Positions 46,211 to 57,440 of a stretch of 64,000 nt of DNA are shown here, piece by piece; the first letter of the stretch is position 1; every line of letters begins with the position of its first letter. Location of the stretch: positions 62,001 to 126,000 of the forward strand of contig JBBHKE010001257.1 of the NCBI GenBank assembly GCA_037447655.1. Reading direction: 5' to 3'. The position numbers were made by a program, and so were the translations under genes. Source of the DNA: Zygnema cylindricum (taxonomy: Eukaryota; Streptophyta; Zygnematophyceae; Zygnematales; Zygnemataceae). The notes beneath the pieces are model-generated. The model searched no databases, was not told the DNA's origin, and saw nothing but the letters and a program-made list of their open reading frames with translations.

Positions 46211-47143
46211 ATGATAGGAGCCCTATGTGGGAAAAGATTTTGGGGAATAGTGAGTGGGCGAGTAAAGCGCCCATCCGGTCGTTCTATTTCTCCAGGGTTT
46301 GGTGGAAGCAGATTTGGTAGGAAACCGTATCCACCGTCATCAGAGGACTCAGAAGTCGGAGAAAGCATCGTGATGGAAAAGGGGAAAGAAAAAGAGAAAA
46401 CCACACCTATAGCAACCGGATCTGCTTTCATGTTTCCCATTTCGAGGAATGAGGAGAATGACATTGATACCTAGGACTACAACAACATGGCGGCCAAGCA
46501 TTTTGTTTTCCGTCATCTCACACAAGGACTCGCATTTCCTCATTTGCAGGTGGAAAGGGCATCGGATCTATAGGATGGGCTTATAGAGATGTATCGAAGC
46601 GGTACTATTCAGCAACAAAAGCTAGCAAATCAAATGATCAATGGATACTTCACAAAGGAGAGAAGATGCTTGATTTCTACAATGAGCTGGCTATACTCTT
46701 CATGGAATTTGAGTGTGCCAGAAAGGTAGAAACCGAGAAGGCAAAGGTTCAGTGCTTACTCATGAAACTACCGGACAAGTATGAGAACATTGTGAACCGA
46801 GTACAAGATCTGGCGGACTCCAGGTGGATATGGAATTCGGTAGTTGGTATGATTCTCGTCCGAGAGAATACAATCGAAATCCGAAGGGGAGTTAAAAATG
46901 GACAAACCTTGGCGGCCGGAGCAAGTTGGAGAAACAAGATTCACGGAAACCCCTTGGAAGTCATGGAGGGGAAAGTCTAAAAAATCAATCCGATGAGTCC
47001 AAAACAAAGGGAAGAAAATGGCTGTGTCTTTTCTGTAAGAAGCCCGGGCATTAAATGGCAGAATGCACCAAACTGATCGAGCTTTGGATAAAGGAGGGGC
47101 AGACCGAGAATCAAACACGAGGGAAAAAAAAGGCACTTGTCAA
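46211..47143 (+). pseudogene. Element P: gag
   Basis: The frame opens at ATG 46211: MIGALCGKRFWG, SISPGFGGSRFG, an acidic linker, then a stop (ACC TAG) near 46473, MAAKHFVFRHLTQGLAFPHL, IEMYRSGTIQQQKLANQ and, after a frame change, MLDFYNELAILFMEFE, QCLLMKLPDKYENIVNRVQD and MILVRENTIEIRRG. The knuckle reads CLFCKKPGH-stop-MAEC near 47030, with a stop inside. Five or more disabling changes are present. Confidence 0.85.
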
Positions 47144-47470
47144 CTAGGTACCTGAGGAGGAATCCGATGAGGAGGACGATGAACTTCTTTTGGATGAAGA
47201 GTTCGAGGCAAAGACAAAAGGCGAAATCCCACGAAAGAAGAAATGTGCTTTCGGTGGACTGAAAGGTGAAGGAGGCTAGATTGTGGATTCAGGTGCTTCC
47301 ATGCACATGTGAAAGGATAAGCATGTGTTCACTAAGCTGAGAAAGATTCCTACAGTAGAGATTGAATATCGGGATGGGAGGGAAGTTACCACTACTTATG
47401 TAGGATCGGTATATCTGAATGTCATAGTGAAAGGAAAAACCTCAATAATTACGTTCTCCAATGTATTGTT
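47144..47470 (+). pseudogene. Element P: aspartic protease
   Basis: An acidic linker (EESDEEDDELLLDEEFEAK) leads to IVDSGASMHM with the catalytic DSG, then a stop, KDKHVFTKLRKIPTVEIEY and a beta-rich stretch VGSVYLNVIVKGKTSIITF. Stops flank the catalytic motif. Confidence 0.82.
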
Positions 47471-48838
47471 TATTCTGGAGTTTAACAAAAACCTTATCTC
47501 TACATCTGTATTAGATGATAAAGGATTTAAAACTAGCACCAAAAAAGGAGTGTTTACACCTAGCTTTGAGGAAGATGTGTACTTCACTGCTGAGAAATAT
47601 AGCCAAGGAAAGTTCAGGCTTGCTTTAAGTAATGAAAAACTCAAACTTAACTATACTAGTGTCAATGATATTATGTTGTGGCATAAAAGACTTGGGCATG
47701 TAAATCTAAAAAAGCTAAAAGAAATGAAAAAGATGGGAGTAGTTGAAGCGATACGCTTTGGGGAAAGTTATAATTTAAGTGATTGTATTGGGTGTGCTCA
47801 GGGTAAAACACACAGGTTACCATTTCCAAAGGAAGCAACGTATAAAGGGGAAAAAGTCCTTGATTTGGTACACAGGACATTTGGGGACCGGCAAGAGTGC
47901 CATCACCCGGAGGAAAAAGATTTATACTAACCATTACTGATGATTGGTCTCGGTACTCCTAGATATACTTTCTGAAAAACAAATCAAAAACTCCAGAGTA
48001 TTTCAAACAATATAAAACATGTGCCGAGAAGCTTCACGAGACCTAAATAAAAAAGGGTAAGAAGTGACAATGGAGGGGAATATACCTCTAATCAGTTTGT
48101 GGAGATCTTAAGAGAGGATGGTGTGCAACATCAAAAGACAGTTCTGGAAAACCCAGAACAGAATGGTGTTGCCGAGAGATTGAATAGGACACTGAATGAT
48201 AGTGCCTGGAGTATGTTGTCAGATAAAAGGATAGGAGAAAGATTTTGGGCCGAAGCTATAAATTGTGCTAATTATTTGAGAATAGAGTACTTACATTAGC
48301 GGTGAAAGACCAAACTCAATATGAGAGATGGACCGACCAAAAACCAAATCCATCTCACTTAAAGGTTTTCTGTAGTAAAGTCTCCAGTTTAGATACAGAC
48401 AGATCTAACAGGAAACTAGATCCTAAAGGGAAACTCAGATACTTGCTTGGATATGACGAGGATGTACAAGGGTATAGAGTGTATGATCTAAAAAGAGAAG
48501 ATATAATTCTAGTAAAACACCTGGTAGCTATGGATGAAGGGAAGTCAGTAGATCCCTTCAAATCCTCAAAGTCGGTTAGAATCAAATTTGCGTCAGACAA
48601 TTCTGATGACTTTCACCTTCCTAACTACCCGGGTCTTCAAGAAGATCATACTCTTGCAGGGTCGAACGATATCCTTGAAGGCTTAAAACAGACCGAGAAA
48701 GACTTGGAAACACTTATGATACCTATACCTGAAACGGAAAGCGTGGTGGAAACTGATATGGATCCGAGGGACAAGGGAGAAGCTGTGGTGATTCGAAAGA
48801 ATCCACGGGAACGATCTATTTTTAGCGGAAAATTTTGA
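47471..48838 (+). pseudogene. Element P: integrase
   Basis: Pre-integrase segment NKNLISTSVLDDKGF, zinc part LWHKRLGHVNLKKLKEMKK and CIGCAQGKTHRLPFPKE. The core is broken near 47930-48050: the first Asp is in TDDWSRYS after a frame change, then RSDNGGEYTSNQF and QNGVAERLNRTLNDSAWSML with the catalytic Glu. After a stop at 48298 the C-terminal part reads LKVFCSKVSSLD, LLGYDEDVQGYRVYD and KHLVAMDEGKSVDPF. Order and motifs are copia. Confidence 0.87.
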
Positions 48839-49704
48839 TGGAGGAAGAAAAAAGCAGCAAAAAAGCTTCAAGAGAAACAAGTTAACAACAAGGTAAATAA
48901 ACTTTCTCATCCAAATGAACCTCAAACATATGGAGAAACAATGAACTGCCTTGAGAGAAACCGGTGGAAGACAGCCAGTAATGAAGAGATGGCTTCAATC
49001 ATGGCGGCTGATATATGGGAATTGGTGGACTACCCACCTGATCGCAAACCAATTGGATGTAAGTGGGTTTTAAAGTTAAAACTGAATCTTGACAACACTA
49101 TTGAGCGGTTTAAGGCCCGGTTAGTGGCCAAAGGTTTTACTTAGAAAGAGGGAATAGACTACGAAGAAACATTACTCCAGTCGTCAATTTCCCTCACTTA
49201 GGATACTTCTCAGTCTGGTAGATGTAGAAGACATGGAGGTACACCAGATGGACATTAAAACTGACTTTTTGCATGGAGAACTAGAGGAGGAGATGTTCAT
49301 GCGACAGCTGGAAGGATTCGTGGATCAAGGAGAAGAAAGTAAGGTATGCCGGCTGATCAAATCTCTCTATAGTTTGAAACAGGAGCCCAGACAGTGGAAC
49401 AAGAAACTTGATGAGTTCCTTACTTATCTGGGATACATTTGGATCAGTTCAGATCATTCAATTTATGTTTTTGAAGATGAGAAAGGTGTCATCTTTGTTG
49501 CAATTTACGTTGATGATTTGCTTGTTCTGAGTAAGTCAATAGAGAAAATCAACAAACTAAAAACAAATATGAAGGGAAGATTTGAGATGAAGGACATGGG
49601 GGAAGCAAGATATATTTTGGGAATGCAAGTAGAGAGAGATAGAGAAAAAAAAATATTAGACTAACTCAGAAAGAGGCAATTGGAAACATGTTGGAAAATT
49701 TAAG
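48839..49704 (+). pseudogene. Element P: reverse transcriptase
   Basis: WELVDYPPDRKPIGCKWVLK, RFKARLVAKGFT-stop, then after a frame break QMDIKTDFLHGELEEEMFMR, SLYSLKQEPRQWNKKLDEFL, the catalytic IYVDDLLVLSKSIEKINK and MKDMGEARYILGMQVERD. A frame loss follows in an A-run near 49650. The catalytic YVDD is intact, but the frame is not. Confidence 0.88.
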
Positions 49705-50500
49705 ATGGACAAAGCCAACAGTTGTACAACTCCCATGGATCAAAAGAAGGGAAGTGAGGGGAATGAGGAAGGAGACATCGTTATTCTAGATGATGAACTA
49801 GGTCCAGAAGAGAGGAAGTTCATGCAGACTATCCCATACAAACAGGTAGTGGGCAGTCCGATTTATTTCATGAATTGTACCAGACCGGATTTGGTAGTAG
49901 CTGTAGGAGTGCTAAGTAGGAGTCTGAATGGTCCTACCAAAAGGGATTGGGAAGTTGCTTATAGGGTCCTCAAATATCTCATAGGAACTAGGGATTTATG
50001 GTTGTATCTAGGTGGGGAAAATAGTGGCATCTCCACTTGGAGTGATATCAGCTATGGGGATGCCCCGATGCGAAGATGTACATCTGGATATGTGTTGTAT
50101 GTGGGGAATGGTGCTTGTTGCTGGAGCAGTAAGCAGCAAAATGTCATTGCTCACTCCACCATGGAGGCAGAGTATATGGCATCTTGTTCTGCTGTGAAGG
50201 AATTGATGTGGGTCAAATCCTAGCTTGGTGAATTAGGACATCTTAAGATTGGAATTCAGAAAATATTATGTGATAATGAAGCAGCAATTACAATTGTTGC
50301 TAATCCGAAACATCATTTCAAAGCAAAGCATATGGATATCTGACTTAGCTTTGTTAGGGAAAAGGTAGAGTACAAAATAATAAGTCTAGAATATAGACCA
50401 GTCAATGAAATGGTGGCACATATGATGACAAAGCCTGTGCCTTCCCCTAAATTAATATTTTGCAAAGAGAAGTGTGGACTTAAACTAAAAAATGACTAGA
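49705..50500 (+). pseudogene. Element P: RNase H
   Basis: IPYKQVVGSPIYFMNCTRPD, VLSRSLNGPTKRDWEVAYR, WLYLGGENSGISTWSDISYG, CTSGYVLYVGNGACCWSSKQ, AHSTMEAEYMASCSAVKELM. After a stop at 50221: LCDNEAAITIVANPKHHFKA, KHMDI-stop-LSFVREKVE and MMTKPVPSPKL. The WSSKQQ and MEAEYMA blocks here are the normal form that V and X have lost. Confidence 0.87.
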
Positions 50501-50512
50501 AAATAAGGGAAA
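50500..50512 (+). promoter_or_regulatory. Polypurine tract of P
   Basis: AAAATAAGGGAAA immediately before the 3' LTR start TGTTG. Confidence 0.75.
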
Positions 50513-51511
50513 TGTTGAAATTAAAAGGTTTTCTTATGTATTTTCTAGGTTTTTTAAGTAATCAAAAATGAGTAAGGTAAAGCAAAGGCAGCCTGCTTCT
50601 AACTTCTCTCTCTAACCCCATACTTGTCGTAGTCACTAGAGGCTGGAGAAGAAGTTAGAGCCATGGCTGCCTATGCTCCTCCTAGAATCAGAAAACAATC
50701 CTTTGTTAAACTTACCAAAAAGGTTAATAGACGCAGGATTCGATCTTGGTACCTACCGTCTACCTGAATAGACCAACGTTGTTACTCTGTAGCCTAGCAC
50801 CTGTGTCGAGGTATATAGGGTACGATAGCTACTTAAAGATGTACAAATAGGAAAGTTCATTTAACTGACGAACGGACCACAATCACATAGATATAGTTAG
50901 ATAGAATCACATCTAAAAGTATTGCTTGTATTTTAATGGCTATAAACAAAGGCTGATATCAATCGGACGACGGAGAAAGAAGCCGGCATCGCGGAATGGA
51001 CGTTTTGGCGATTTGATGCCCCAGCCACGCCGTATGACATGTGGCAACATTACATTGGATAGGGGCATCTCCGGGACATACCATGGCGAACCCGGAAATG
51101 GCAGGCGTCACCTTCTTAGCTATGTCGTACACTAGTTGTACATAAAGTACGCCGGGCCAAGTACCTTTCTGTACGGTACACTTAATTAATTGGCTCCATA
51201 CTTCAGTAGTTAAGAGAAAAGATAGGGGTTTAGGACTTAGAAAATATTAGGGTAGCACCCTCTCTCCTAGAGTGCTTTTGTATAAAATGTCATCTTTGAC
51301 CATTGATAATTTACTGCTCACGGGAGCAAATTCCAAGATTCTTTTTGTGGCACACTCAGGGGAGTCAGCTCTTCCAAGGGGTGCAATTTGGTCAGTCTGT
51401 ATTCTGTCAGGGTGTCAACAATATTCAGACAAAGCTTGAACAACTGAGGTTATCCTAGAGGCTTCTAGCAAGCTGCCTACTCTGAGTACCAATGGAGGTC
51501 TCAAAGTTGCA
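50513..51511 (+). mobile_element. Element P: 3' LTR (type A)
   Basis: 999 bp from TGTTGAAATTAAAAGG to CTCAAAGTTGCA, differing from the 5' LTR at scattered positions (roughly 5-8 percent in the first 170 bp by eye). The next bases (ATGTG) do not repeat the 5 bp before the 5' LTR (ACCAA). Confidence 0.9.
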
Positions 51512-51751
51512 ATGTGATCATCTCTTTCTCCTCCCCTTTTTCCACCACCTCCCCTTCTTATGTCTCCTCCGTTGGAGATGGATCTGCTTTCCAGGTGAAT
51601 GTGCTTTCTCCAAACCATGGACAGATGCCAAGACTGGATGGACGCCTCACCTGTCCACTCACTATTCCCCAAAACCATTCCTCACATAGAGCTCTTGTCA
51701 TCATACTCTTTGAGTATATGAAGCCAATTCCATTAAAGTTGGGCCACCTTA
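51512..51751 (-). pseudogene. Element R: gag N-terminal part
   Basis: On the minus strand the frame runs from near the primer site through a decayed start, then NGGDIRRGGGGKRGGERDDH before the P insertion. The counterpart in P is the segment before AFMFPISRNEEND, and R continues across the insertion at 45145 with an equivalent of that block. P therefore split R gag. Confidence 0.65.
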
Positions 51752-51766
51752 GATGGGCCCATACCC
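51752..51766 (-). promoter_or_regulatory. Primer-binding site of R (half tRNA-iMet type, two changes)
   Basis: The plus strand reads GATGGGCCCATACCC, two differences from GGTGGGCCCATAACC, followed directly by the LTR end (TGCAATTTTG). Confidence 0.65.
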
Positions 51767-52303
51767 TGCAATTTTGATACCTCCATAGGTCGTCAAAATG
51801 GGCAACTCACACGAAGCCCCTAGGTTAACCCTGACCCGTTTGTGTTTCAACAAGAATAACAACCACCGTGGTAGACAAAAAACTCTGACCGCCTTCACCC
51901 CTATGAAGAGAAGACTCACGTGAGTCGAAAGAAAAAATAATATCTGAATTTTCTCCCCTAAGCAGTAAGTTATGGCTGGTCAAAGATGACCTTTATATTT
52001 ACAAGCTCTCTTAGAGAGAGGTACCGAAATTTGCCTAAGTCCTGGTCTGCCTACTCATGCACACCGAATAATAAACAGTAGTCGAATAAGAACACTATAA
52101 AGTACAAGAAAGCACAGTGGCCCATGTACTTATTGTACAACCATTGTACGACACGGCCTTCAAGGTGACACCTGTCAAATCGGGAGCCGTGGTTCCTCCA
52201 ATCTTCCCCGACATCAAATAATGTAGTGCCACGTGGTATCGCGTGACACTATCTCGAAAGGCCGCCAAAAACTCATTCCAATAGGGCTGCATAGATGGTC
52301 GTC
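51767..52303 (-). mobile_element. Element R: 5' LTR, truncated
   Basis: It is co-linear with the type B LTR 39517-40060 (ACTATAAAGTACAAGAAAGC, GTGACACCTGTCAAATCGGG) but ends near 52303, where element Q starts. Its 5' part, with the tRNA-like segment, is missing. Confidence 0.75.
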
Positions 52304-52305
52304 CG

Positions 52306-52928
52306 ATATTGTCGTTTCGCGGTATTTTCGCGAAACGTCATATCAATACATACTTGTTGACATAAAAGTATCACCTCATCGTATGAAATGTACGTTGACG
52401 TTTCGCGACGAACGAAACATACTATTTCGTTTTGCGTGACTTTTTTTTTCGTACGTAGGTGTTGCATTTTGCGTGCAGGTGTGTTTGTGAAGCGACATGT
52501 GTAAAGTCAACTTTTGGCGTTAGACGTTTTGCAAGAAGAAAGCGCGTGCGCCTTCCTTCGTGGAACGTTAAATGAAGTATACGAAAACTAGCTAGGGACA
52601 AACTTTGTCGCTACGCTAAGTACGGCTTGTCTTATCTTGTTGTCGTTTAGTGCAGAGTAGCGAGTATATAGGCAGCAGTGTACGCTGTAGATTTATTTAT
52701 ATATTAATCAATCTATGTTAGATGATTAATCTTGGAGTAAGATATTATTTAAAGAAGAGAGAGGAGAAAGAGAAGAGAGAAGAGAGATGATGTAAAGAGG
52801 CTTCGGCTAACAACACTTTTAAATCTTTTTGGCTAAATATTCCTCATGTCTTTTATGAGCTTCCGCTCTGTAATGATTTATGTTTTGTGAATTTATTTCA
52901 ATGAATGTCTTTTGCATAAGATCCTACA
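52306..52928 (+). mobile_element. Element Q: 5' LTR (different copia lineage)
   Basis: It ends CCTACA at 52928, before a conventional primer site. The start is either TGTCGTTTCGCGG (52306) or TGTTGACATAAAAG (52355). A perfect 9-bp hairpin, CGTTTCGCG/CGCGAAACG, lies at 52313-52337, and GTTTCGCG recurs near 52400. No GTAC hairpin or B box is seen, unlike the neighbouring LTRs. Confidence 0.65.
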
Positions 52929-52930
52929 AT

Positions 52931-52942
52931 TAGTATCAGAGC
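52931..52942 (+). promoter_or_regulatory. Primer-binding site of Q (tRNA-iMet 3' end type)
   Basis: TAGTATCAGAGC, one change from TGGTATCAGAGC, the usual plant copia site complementary to the 3' end of tRNA-iMet. Confidence 0.75.
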
Positions 52943-53006
52943 TAGTGGTTTGGAGATAGAGAGGGAGCGTATAGGAAGGAAGAAGAATAGAAATACTCCT
53001 CCCCCC

Positions 53007-54388
53007 ATGTCGACTTTGAAGAGAGCAAGAGACTTCAGTTTTTCGGATTCTCAATTTGAGGAGACCCAAAATATGGAGAGAAAATTCGAGGAAATGTTTG
53101 ACACACTTATGAGATATGTAGATTCCCGTTTTCAAACTGAACTGAGTGAGAGCAAAGAAAACACTTTCTTTCCACCTGCTGATTTCTTTAGAGGAGGAGC
53201 TAATGAGAGTGAGAGAAAAGAGAGGATTAGGATGGGAAAGTCGAAGATAAAAGAAGAAGAGTTCGAGTTTGACGAATGATTGGAAAACCAAAAAAATTAT
53301 AATATGTTGGGGAAATCCGTGGCCTTTAATGGCTGCAATTATGCCGTTTGGAAGAAGTTTAATTCAAGCCAACTTATTCTCAAGAAGCTTTGGAGGATTG
53401 TCAATGGAGAAGAGAAAATGTCACTCGAGAGTAAGGCACGTGCTCAATGGAGGTTGAAGGATATTACGGCAACGACCGATTTGATGAAGAATCACACTTC
53501 TTCCGTGCTTGATCATTTCCTCGCTCATGGCACGGCCCATGAGTGTAGGCAAGCACTTGAAAAACAATATGAGAAAGGCGTTGAGAACAAGGGTCAATAT
53601 GTTTATACGGACTTTAAGAATTTTAAAATCAAGTCAAATGAATCGATGGACAACGCCGTGAGGCACTTCAATATTAAACTCAAGCAATTACTCAACAATG
53701 GTCGAGTTATCTTGGATGCGGATAAATTAAGCATTTTCCTTAACGCTTTACTAGACAAGCTTTCGCATCTTAAAGCTATTTTACGAGCGAAGGCAGATAA
53801 CACCTTTGGATTAACTGCCAATTTTACCAAAATGTCGGAGGGAACTCCATCACCTTCTTCAAGTGGAGAAAGAGGAGTTCTCAACTCTACTACTCCCAAA
53901 ACCTCGGATCTTAACTATGGCGGTGGTAGAGGAGGTAGTAGAGGAGGCGGCCCGAGAGGTAGTGGTGGCGGCCGAGGCAACAAGAGGGAGCAACGTCTTC
54001 CAACGAAGGTCCTTTCGAATCTTTCCAATGTGACATGCTATCGATGTAACCGACTTGAAAATTTGTCTTCCACTTCTTCGGATTAGGAAAATCAATGTCA
54101 TTTTTGTGGAAAGTGGGGGCATACGAGCCCTCAATGTTATGCGAAGAATGGAGATTCCGGAGGTGGAAGAGTAGGTAGAGGAGGTGATAGAGGCGGCTGA
54201 GGTGGCGGCACAAGAGGAGTCCGCGGTGGTGGTCCTGGTTATGGTAATCCAAATAAACTTGACAATGGTAATGAAATCGGTGATGTTTTTCCGGTACTTA
54301 ACCTTACCCTTGATTTGGTGAGGAGTGAAGGAAATTCGGAGAAGAAGTGGATTATTGATATGGGGGCATCCCACCATGTTTGCACGGA
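53007..54388 (+). pseudogene. Element Q: gag-protease frame with three stops
   Basis: A single reading frame from ATG 53007: MSTLKRARDFSFSDSQFEET, then an acidic end FEFDE and stop TGA (53277), MLGKSVAFNGCNYAVWKKF, DLMKNHTSSVLDHFLAHGTA, a Gly/Arg-rich tract, stop TAG (54084), the zinc knuckle CHFCGKWGHTSPQC, stop TGA (near 54198) and the protease start WIIDMGASHHVCTD. The three stops are nonsense changes with no frameshift. N is inserted after CTD; Q resumes at 63106 with DATLFDDMRELTVP. The gag differs from the V/P type, and the DSG motif is DMG. Confidence 0.82.
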
Positions 54389-55789
54389 TGTTGTAGGTTT
54401 TTGGAAACCTTTAGCCCTCTCTATTTCATATTCAGATGCTGCCATGCTGCGCCGGTCACACCGCAACCATAGCAGCCTGTGTAAGAAGGATACTTTGCTG
54501 CCATGCTACACTGGTCACACCAAAGTCATAGCAGCGTGTATAAGGAAGATGCTGTGATGCCGTGCTGCGCAAGTCGAACACCGCAGCCATAACAGTTTGT
54601 GCGGAGTCATTTTTGGTTAAAGGATAAATTGTCGTGGACACGATTTAGTGTTATACGTAACTCAAGAAGGAGTACACAGACTCGGTTCACTTCAAGCACA
54701 CGTGTCAGTTTGCGAGGAAGTCAAGATTAGTTGTTCCGGACGGAAAAGTACAGATTCACTTGGGGGCATGATTTACACGTGGAGGATCGTCCTCGGTGAT
54801 GAAAAAATGCGCCAACGACGGACATAGTCCGCCGTTATTTTGGAAGAAGAACATTGAATTCGTTGTCATTTTAGCGACGAACTTTGACCGCGTACTATTT
54901 TACTTTAGCGGCTGTTAGTTTTAGGTTTGCGTAAATATTTGTGTACAGTTGACGGTGGGGTTTTTGGTTTGATAAAGTTTAGTTTACCGGTCGACCACGG
55001 TAATTTTGGTAGGATGTAGATCAGGTGTAGGTTCACTTTTATATGTAGGACGTAGAATAATTTGGAGTCAGGAATGCCTTGGATCTAAACTGCGTGTAAC
55101 AGGGTTACACGATTTGAGTACTTAGTGGCTAGGGCTAGGCTGCTATGGTTGTGGTTCCAGAGCAGTGCAGCTGCGATTCCAGACCAGCGCAGCATAGCAA
55201 CTTAGCGGCGTAGCAACTTAGTAGCGCAGCAACATAGCAGCGCAACATAGCAACGCCGCAGAATATAGATCGAACAGTATTGTTCTAGAAGGAGGTTTTG
55301 GATAGATCTCGGTTGACCGTGAAGGTCCACGTGTACAGTTGTACCGTACTAGGTTGACTAGCAGCTAGCTAGTTTAAATAGTCAAGTAGGCCTAGTGAAT
55401 AATAGGCTCTTTTTTGAATAGACCTTCACAGCGAGCGCAAACCTTCTACTCTCTTCCAAGTAATAAAGTGCAACCTTGTCTGTTATAGCTGTGTGCTCCT
55501 ACTGTTGCTACGGGAAGATCCTTGGTGTTTTCCGCTGTGCATTGTGGCGTGCTGTGTGCATTATTGTCCCTTCTACACTGCGAAGCAGTTTTTTGGTTGT
55601 TTTTGAATTACAAGATCATTGTGATCTTTGGGCAGAAAATTATGAAACTTTGCATGTGGTTCCCTTCGTGTTTAATTCATATTGTGGCTAATTTGCAGAC
55701 CTAGGGTGAGTTTGGTTTGCTTGGGCCTTCATTGCGAAATCAGTCTTTTGTGGGATATCGTGAGAGTTTCCTATTTCTGCATTGTATTT
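54389..55789 (+). mobile_element. Element N: first LTR region
   Basis: It begins TGTTGTAGGTTTTTGG (54389); the other copies start TGTTGGTTTTTGGAAACC at 60082 and 62135. It has a threefold hairpin repeat at 54438-54600, a 16-bp-type minisatellite at 55180-55262 (AGCAACTTAGCGGCGT) and a 3' part, AAGCAGTTTTTTGG to GGGATATCGTGAGAG, that is also in the third copy. The end is uncertain: homology with the third copy runs to about 55855, past the gag ATG. No standard primer-binding site was found. Confidence 0.65.
54438..54600 (+). repeat. Threefold ~59-bp hairpin repeat in the N LTR
   Basis: Unit: GCTGCCATGCTGCGC, GGTCACACCGC, AGCCATAGCAGC, then GTGTAAGAAGGATAC. Each unit can fold as GCTGC-ATG-TGCG against CGCA-CCAT-GCAGC. 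The same three units occur at about 60126-60295 and 62181-62345. Confidence 0.75.
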
Positions 55790-56416
55790 ATGGCAACTGC
55801 TGGTGCTTCTTCTCCTGTTTTTGGTGTACCGGTTGCCTCAAGACAACACGTCACGGGCCCACACTCATGGATCCCGATTTTTAATGGGCAAAAGTATTTG
55901 TTTTGGGCGGATTTAACTAAGTCGTACCTCAAGCAAGTAAAACTGTATGATGTGGTTTCTGTTGTTCTTCCGGATACTGGACCAGATTTTGAAAAGAAAA
56001 ATGAGGATGCTTTGCACGCTCTTAAATTTCTCTTATCAGAAAATCTGAACATGCAATATACCAATGTCTTTATGGTGTCTAATATATGGCAGGACTTAAA
56101 GGAATCCTATGTGTTAGCTAGTGTGCAGAATGAGGTTATAACTGCTAGGAAAATTTGGGATTATAAGTATACGGGGGGGGATATGAGCTCATATTGTAAT
56201 GGATTGAAACTTCTTTTGTCGGAAAACGCATGTTCCGGGGGGAATTTTCCTCCCTATCATCAAGCAATGATTTTAATGAGAGGGCTTCCTGCTAAATATA
56301 GAGGAGCTGCGGAACAGTTAAAGAGGTTAGAGAAGAGTAAATGGAATAAAAATGTAGCACAAGCATATATCTTAGAGGAGGAAGCAACTCAGATAGCATT
56401 AAATGGTGGACAGTAA
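55790..56416 (+). pseudogene. Element N: gag
   Basis: ATG at 55790 in frame: MATAGASSPVFGVPVAS, WIPIFNGQKYLFWADLTKSY, LLSENLNMQYTNVFMVSNIW, LKESYVLASVQNEVITARKI, MSSYCNGLKLLLSENA, LMRGLPAKYRGAAEQLKRLE, and a stop at 56414. About 208 codons match the UBN2-type copia gag: W-x-LKESY, then a LMRGLP-type motif. The gag sequence continues as the knuckle region after the stop. Confidence 0.82.
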
Positions 56417-57440
56417 GCGGTAGCTTACAATGCTCATATTGCTCAGACTTAAAGACAGGCTGGATTCTCCGGAAATAAGAATTTTACACCTAATCCAAAC
56501 TATAGACAATATGATTGGTGTGTCTATTGCTTTGGTCAAGGTCATGTTTTCTGGCTGTGTCCAGATTTGATAAAAGCATGTGAAATAGGAATTTATCGTG
56601 CGGGATGGAAGGTGCTGTCGGAGGATTCTCCAACCAAAGTGGCGGCATCAAAACTGCCGGTTAAAAATACGGCGTTCTTTGCAACTGATGAGACGCAACA
56701 AGACGATTCACCAAAGGAAAACGATGATGTGGTCAGATTTCCGCAATCGGATGATGTTGAATTCTTTGCTCTCGCAAAAGATCTCATGGAGGGGCCTCAA
56801 AAGAAAAGGTGGATTATGGACTTCGGATGCACTTCCCACATGTGCGGCAACCGAACTTACTTCAAAACACCCACTCCGTTTCCCACTGGCCGAATTTATT
56901 ATGCGGATGACACCGGTGTGGAAGAAACAACTAAGGGAAGCATAGAGTTAGCTTGTGACATCAATGGTCAAGTTGTGAAAAGAACATTGCATGATGTTCT
57001 CTATATTCCAAAGTTTAAGAAAAAATTGTTTTCCACTTTGGTGGCTGAAATGAAAGGATTTGAAATTTTAAAAAATAATAGAAAAAAGGTAGTAAGCAAA
57101 GATGGGAGGGTAGCCTTGGTAGGAACAAGAGGCCCAAAGTTGTTGTACCGGATGGACTTGGCTAATGAAATTGATTTTGCATACTCCAGTGTCCTTGCGG
57201 AAAATGTTTTGTGACATAAAAGGCTTGGTCACGTTCATCATGAGAGACTTGAAAATATGGTAAGCAAAAACATGATAGATGGTGTTAAACTAGGCTAAAA
57301 TGAATCCCATGTATGTGATGGGTGTGCGTTAGGAAAGCTTCTTAAATTACCCCTACCTCAGGCCGCGGATAACCGAGCTACGAATCTGCTACAAATTATT
57401 CATTCTGATGTGTAGGTACCATTAAAAGTTCCTTCCCTCA
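56417..57440 (+). pseudogene. Element N: zinc knuckle, protease and pre-integrase
   Basis: Knuckle CVYCFGQGHVFWLC (intact CX2CX4HX4C), a linker rich in acidic residues, then WIMDFGCTSHMCGNRTYF. Copia proteases usually read DSGCTSH here, so the catalytic Ser is Phe. Next VVKRTLHDVLYIPKFKKKLF, the pre-integrase part and HKRLGHVHHERLENM, then CDGCALGKLLKLPLP after stops at 57212 and near 57297. Confidence 0.82.
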
